From contig CAZCLD010000058.1 of the NCBI GenBank assembly GCA_964499425.1, positions 1-7,997 of the forward strand: a stretch of 7,997 nt of DNA, written 5' to 3'. A program made the position numbers and the translations under genes. The DNA is from JAQBYK01 sp964499425. GTDB lineage: Bacteria > Patescibacteriota > Gracilibacteria > UBA1369 > LOWO2-01-FULL-3. Below the pieces are notes generated by a model. It was not told where the DNA came from, searched no databases, and worked only from the letters and a program-made list of their open reading frames with translations. Every line of letters starts with the position of its first letter. Position 1 is the first letter of the stretch. Below are positions 5,090 to 7,997 of this stretch, one piece after another.

Positions 5090-6745
5090 ATGCTAGCAAC
5101 AGCTCAAAAATGCAAAATTACGGGGAAAGAATTCAAGATCTCTCAGTATGAGGAGGATTTTTTTGAGCGAATGGGTTTGCCACTGCCAACTCTTTGTATT
5201 GAGGAACGTCATCGTCGCCGCTTAGCATATAGAAATGAGCGCAGCATCTATAAATCCACGTGTGATTTTACTGGGAAGCCAATTATTAGCTTGTATTCGC
5301 CTGACAAAGATTTGACGGTTTATTCCCAGGAAGCCTGGTGGGATGACGACTGGGATGCCCACGATTATGGTCGAGATTATGATTTTAATCGACCTTTTTT
5401 TGAACAATTCGCTGAATTGCAAAGGGCCGTGCCTCGACTTTCTCTTATGAATACGAAGGCTGAAAACAGTGAATATTGCAATATCACTGTTTCTAACAAG
5501 AATTGCTATCTGGTATTCGGTGGTGATTTCAATGAAGACTGTATGAATAGTGTTTTTTGCTTTCACTCACGCGACTGCAGTGACCTCTATTGGATGAATC
5601 GTGGAGAGCTTTGCTATGAATGTGTCGATTGTGGTGATCTGTATAACTGCAGATACACTACACATAGCTATACATGTCGCGACTCAGCTTTTCTGTTTGA
5701 TTGTAGGGGGTGTACTGATTGTTTTGCATGTGTCGGTCTTCGGAATAAGCAGTACTATTTTTTCAACAAAAGTTATTCCAAGGAAGAATATGAACAAAAG
5801 ATTCGTGAATATGATTTGGGGTCTCATTTAGGTGTTAAGAAAGCCCAAGAAGAATATTTCAATTTCAAGTTGAGTTGCCCACATAGGGCCTCTTGGATAA
5901 TTAATTGTGAGAATTCCAGTGGTAATAATCTCGTAAATGTCAAAAATTGCAGGAATTGTTTTGATATCGAGGGACCTGCGGAAGATTTAAGAGACATTAT
6001 TTTGGCTGGTTGGAATATAAAAGATGCTTTTAGTTGTGATCACGTTGGCCATGGCCTTGAGCTAGGCCATGAGTTAGTTGGCTCCATTGGTGGACATCTC
6101 AATATTTTTGGCACATTTATTTGGTATTCAAATGACATCTTTTACAGCGATATGATTGTGAATAGCTCTCATGATCTTTTTGGCTGCAGCAATATGAAAA
6201 AGGCTGAGTATTGCATTCTGAATAAGCAGTACCGAAAAGAAGACTATGAAGATTTGCGCGCAAGAATTGTTGAACACATGAAATCTACGGGTGAGTGGGG
6301 AGAATTCTTCCCAATTGAGAATTCTCTATGGTGTTATAACGAAACTATTGCCCAAGATTATGCTCCTCTCGAAAAAGATGAGGCTCTGAAGCGCGGTCTA
6401 AAATGGCATGACGAAGAAACCAAAAGTGTTGGTAGCGGAGACATTGTTCCCGAATCCATTGATGAAGTAGATGAGTCAATTTTGGATAAGACTTTTGTAT
6501 GCAAATCTTCTGGCAGACCTTATCGGATTAACGAAAAAGAATATAAATTGTATAAACGTCTCAAAGTCCCTATTCCTCATTTTGCACCTGAGACCAGGAA
6601 TGTGATGCGCTTTAAGAGTCGTAATCCATGGAAAATATGGGAAAGGGAATGTGAAAAATGCGGATCAGATATTACATCTAGTTATGATCCTGTTCGAGAT
6701 GAGAAAGTCGTTTGCGAAACCTGTTATCGAAAGTTCGTGAACTAA
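5090..6745 (+). CDS. Cys-rich zinc-ribbon/solenoid protein C, divergent paralogue with lost ligands, function unknown
   Basis: 551 residues, 30 Cys. The start at 5090 lies 10 nt after gene B's stop and matches the paralogue starts (KCKITGKEF at 7-15); no Shine-Dalgarno sequence is close (AGGGAGG ends 21 nt upstream). The domain order is as in A and B, with these differences. In the N-terminal module Cys 8, 36 and 58 remain, but the other positions are T61, S79 and A82 (CDFTGKPIIS ... YSQEAWW). In the C-terminal module Cys 471, 521, 524, 542 and 545 remain, but the expected ligand at 499 is Ala. All equivalent positions are exactly 463 residues apart. The first solenoid half keeps the 12-residue ladder (Cys 139, 151, 163, 175, 187, 211). 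The second half is free of Cys from 317 to 365. Caps are FFNKSY (224-229) and ILNKQY (376-381); GEWGEFFP is at 401-408. It is probably the form nearest the wider family; function unknown. Confidence 0.9.
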   Translation: MLATAQKCKITGKEFKISQYEEDFFERMGLPLPTLCIEERHRRRLAYRNERSIYKSTCDFTGKPIISLYSPDKDLTVYSQEAWWDDDWDAHDYGRDYDFNRPFFEQFAELQRAVPRLSLMNTKAENSEYCNITVSNKNCYLVFGGDFNEDCMNSVFCFHSRDCSDLYWMNRGELCYECVDCGDLYNCRYTTHSYTCRDSAFLFDCRGCTDCFACVGLRNKQYYFFNKSYSKEEYEQKIREYDLGSHLGVKKAQEEYFNFKLSCPHRASWIINCENSSGNNLVNVKNCRNCFDIEGPAEDLRDIILAGWNIKDAFSCDHVGHGLELGHELVGSIGGHLNIFGTFIWYSNDIFYSDMIVNSSHDLFGCSNMKKAEYCILNKQYRKEDYEDLRARIVEHMKSTGEWGEFFPIENSLWCYNETIAQDYAPLEKDEALKRGLKWHDEETKSVGSGDIVPESIDEVDESILDKTFVCKSSGRPYRINEKEYKLYKRLKVPIPHFAPETRNVMRFKSRNPWKIWERECEKCGSDITSSYDPVRDEKVVCETCYRKFVN

Positions 6746-6746
6746 A

Positions 6747-7742
6747 TTAAACTACCCTTCCTATCTCTTGTGCGGTTATTTTGTGTTTTGTGCAAATTTC
6801 CTGGATCTGATCGACATCATTACTTATAAGTATCATTCCCAGTCCCATGTTCCAGGTGCGATATGCTTCGTCTTTTGACACATCCCCAAGTTCCATTAAT
6901 TTTTTCATAAGTTCGGGTATGCCTGGAAGATTTTTAAGTTCGTAGTTTTTGGTAATCCGGTTTAGATTGTCGTAAATACCTCCACCAGTTACGTGGGCAA
7001 TACCTTTGATTTGGACTTTAGGTTCTTCACCGAAGCGACCATGCATATCTAGAATAGCACTGCAGTAAATTTTCGAAGGTGTAAGTGTTGCCTCTCCCCA
7101 GGTCTGTACATCATCAAATTTCTCTGAATACCAATTATTGCCAAATTTTTCACTAAGAATGTGTCGTACAAGTGAAAATCCGTTTGATCGTAATCCTGCA
7201 GAATGAAGCCCTATTATTTTGTCTCCTGCCTGAATATCTCCTCCTGATATGAGCTTTGATTTTTCGACAACTGCAACGCAAGTTGCGTTCCAGAGATAAC
7301 CGTTTACCATCTTTCCAAGCTCGGCTATTTCACCTCCTGGAATCACAATTTGATGTTCGATCGCAGCATTTTTTAATCCTTTCATCAATGCCTCTACTTT
7401 TCCAGGGTCTACCTTGTTGACATCAAGAGTATTGCTAACCGAAATTGGCTCAGCCCCAAGACAGACTGCGTCGTCTGCTACCATTGCCAGCAAATCGTAT
7501 CCTAAGGTGTCATATTTTTCTATCGCTTCCGCTATTTGAATTTTTGTTCCAACACCATCATCGTTTTGGACTAAATAGAAGTCACCCATATCTAAAAGTC
7601 CGGCAAATCCACCTTCGCCCAAAACTGGCTCACCGATTTTCCCTTTGCGCTCTTTGAAAGTACCTTTTGCAGCTTCGTAAGCGATCTTTGAGCATTTGTC
7701 CCCCAAATCGATGTTTACGCCTGACTCTTCGTATGTGGTCAT
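6747..7742 (-). CDS. purM: Phosphoribosylformylglycinamidine cyclo-ligase (AIR synthetase)
   Basis: 331 residues, close to the family's usual 340-350. PurM is the cytoplasmic ATP-dependent enzyme that closes the imidazole ring of FGAM to give AIR, the purine and thiamine precursor. Motifs seen: TYEESGVNI (3-11), DDGVGTK (61-67), DDAVCLGAEP (90-99), PGGEIAELG (135-143), GLHSAGLRSNGFSLVR (178-193), LTPSKIY (220-226), IAHVTGGGIYDNLNRI (248-263) and YRTWNMGLGM (294-303). The family usually has ND where DD (90-91) stands here, a divergent but plausible form. It begins 3 nt after the ftsE-like stop, so the two are likely co-transcribed leftward. Its stop is 1 nt from that of the convergent paralogue C. 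No Shine-Dalgarno sequence is evident. Purine synthesis genes are patchy in CPR genomes, so the fate of AIR depends on which other pur genes exist outside the window. Confidence 0.95.
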   Translation of the reverse strand: MTTYEESGVNIDLGDKCSKIAYEAAKGTFKERKGKIGEPVLGEGGFAGLLDMGDFYLVQNDDGVGTKIQIAEAIEKYDTLGYDLLAMVADDAVCLGAEPISVSNTLDVNKVDPGKVEALMKGLKNAAIEHQIVIPGGEIAELGKMVNGYLWNATCVAVVEKSKLISGGDIQAGDKIIGLHSAGLRSNGFSLVRHILSEKFGNNWYSEKFDDVQTWGEATLTPSKIYCSAILDMHGRFGEEPKVQIKGIAHVTGGGIYDNLNRITKNYELKNLPGIPELMKKLMELGDVSKDEAYRTWNMGLGMILISNDVDQIQEICTKHKITAQEIGRVV

Positions 7743-7745
7743 AAA

Positions 7746-7997
7746 TTAGTTGTAGCTAGAGTTTTCTTTATCGCTTACGAGCTTGCCTTTGTCAAGTTTG
7801 ATAACACGTTTTTTGACTGCGTTTACAAGCTCCTTGTTGTGCGTACAAATTATTATTGTCGTGCCGTGTTGATTAATTTTTTTGAAGAGCTTTGCGAGGG
7901 CCTCTGCGTTGGAAGGATCTAAATTCCCGGTTGGTTCATCAGCAAAAAGCTGTTCGGGAGCGTGAACAAGGGCTCTGGCTATTGCGGTGAGTTGCTT
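7746..7997 (-). CDS. ftsE: FtsE-like ABC transporter ATP-binding protein, C-terminal 83 residues
   Basis: Only the last 83 residues are inside the window. The fragment starts just after the expected LSGGE signature (KQLTAIARAL), then has Walker B with its catalytic Glu (LFADEPTGNLD, Glu21 of the fragment), the D-loop (GNLD) and the H-loop His53 in CTHN. The ending THNKELVNAVKKRVIKLD and GKLVSDKENSSY closely resembles FtsE, in which this helix is followed by a KKRVI strand and a short tail ending near a Tyr. That favours FtsE over LolD or MacB-type ATPases. FtsE works with the membrane protein FtsX to control peptidoglycan hydrolases at the division site. ftsX is not immediately downstream here: purM follows after 3 nt. 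Walker A is outside the window, so the family call rests on the C-terminal part alone. Confidence 0.75.
   Translation of the reverse strand, partial: KQLTAIARALVHAPEQLFADEPTGNLDPSNAEALAKLFKKINQHGTTIIICTHNKELVNAVKKRVIKLDKGKLVSDKENSSYN

Larger units (their letters stand above)
1866..6745 (+). repeat. Tandem array of three paralogous Cys-rich zinc-ribbon/solenoid genes (A, B, C)
   Basis: Three adjacent genes in the same orientation encode proteins of 555, 532 and 551 residues with the same domain order from end to end. A and B align without a gap to about residue 430, and 142 of the first 210 positions are identical by hand count. C is clearly homologous but more distant, with a one-residue shift at the start and longer linkers. 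At the DNA level A and B differ at many third codon positions while the protein is kept, which points to an old duplication under purifying selection, not a recent amplification. The 53-nt overlap and 10-nt gap imply a single transcript. Confidence 0.9.

Noticed and set aside
1866..6745. Ferredoxin, rubredoxin or metallothionein identity for the Cys-rich proteins
   Set aside because: No 4Fe-4S (CxxCxxCxxxC) ferredoxin set or rubredoxin layout; the proteins are far too long for metallothioneins, and the spacing fits zinc ribbons plus a solenoid better.
1866..6745. Secreted or surface Cys-rich protein held by disulfides
   Set aside because: None of the three has a signal peptide, a membrane segment or a sorting signal at either end.
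1..7997. CRISPR array, tRNA, rRNA or insertion sequence
   Set aside because: No spaced direct repeats, cloverleaf-like segments, transposase or terminal inverted repeats were seen; nearly all bases are in protein-coding genes.

Overview
The window looks like a gene-dense, moderately AT-rich bacterial chromosome, most likely from a Candidate Phyla Radiation (Patescibacteria) lineage. The main reason is the central gene family: very cysteine-rich proteins of about 530-555 residues carrying a YGRD-F/Y-DF-x-RPFF-x-QF segment and a TGEWGEFFP segment. I associate these with uncharacterised proteins that are widespread in CPR genomes. This is recall, not a search. The standard code fits: TGA ends one gene, and reading through it gives nothing family-like.

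Layout. On the minus strand at the left are dprA (894-1775) and, 15 nt downstream of it, an MFS transporter (878 to beyond base 1). They are probably co-transcribed leftward. A 90-nt intergenic stretch (1776-1865), holding three helically spaced AT-rich repeats, separates dprA from a rightward run of three tandem paralogues: A (1866-3533), B (3481-5079) and C (5090-6745). A and B overlap by 53 nt and C follows B after 10 nt, so they look like one operon. On the right, on the minus strand, the 3' part of an ftsE-like ABC ATPase gene (7746-7997) is followed after 3 nt by purM (6747-7742). The 3' end of purM is 1 nt from the 3' end of paralogue C.

The three paralogues are the interesting part. 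Hand alignment shows a nested symmetric architecture in all three: a Cys-rich zinc-ribbon-like module at the N-terminus; a first solenoid-like half with cysteines placed exactly every 12 residues; a second, looser solenoid-like half; the GEWGEFFP segment; and a C-terminal copy of the zinc module. In paralogue B every paired cysteine of the terminal modules is offset by exactly 445 residues, and in C every paired position is offset by 463. Each solenoid half ends in the same capping motif (L/M-R/K ... Y-x-x-F/L-N-K-x-Y/L-x-x-E/D-Y). A and B are close (about two-thirds identical over the first 210 residues, gapless to about residue 430). C is more distant and has lost many putative metal ligands. 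No transmembrane segment or signal peptide is visible, so these are expected to be cytoplasmic, probably Zn-binding proteins. Their function is unknown to me, and the neighbours (DNA uptake, transport, purine synthesis, division) do not reveal it.
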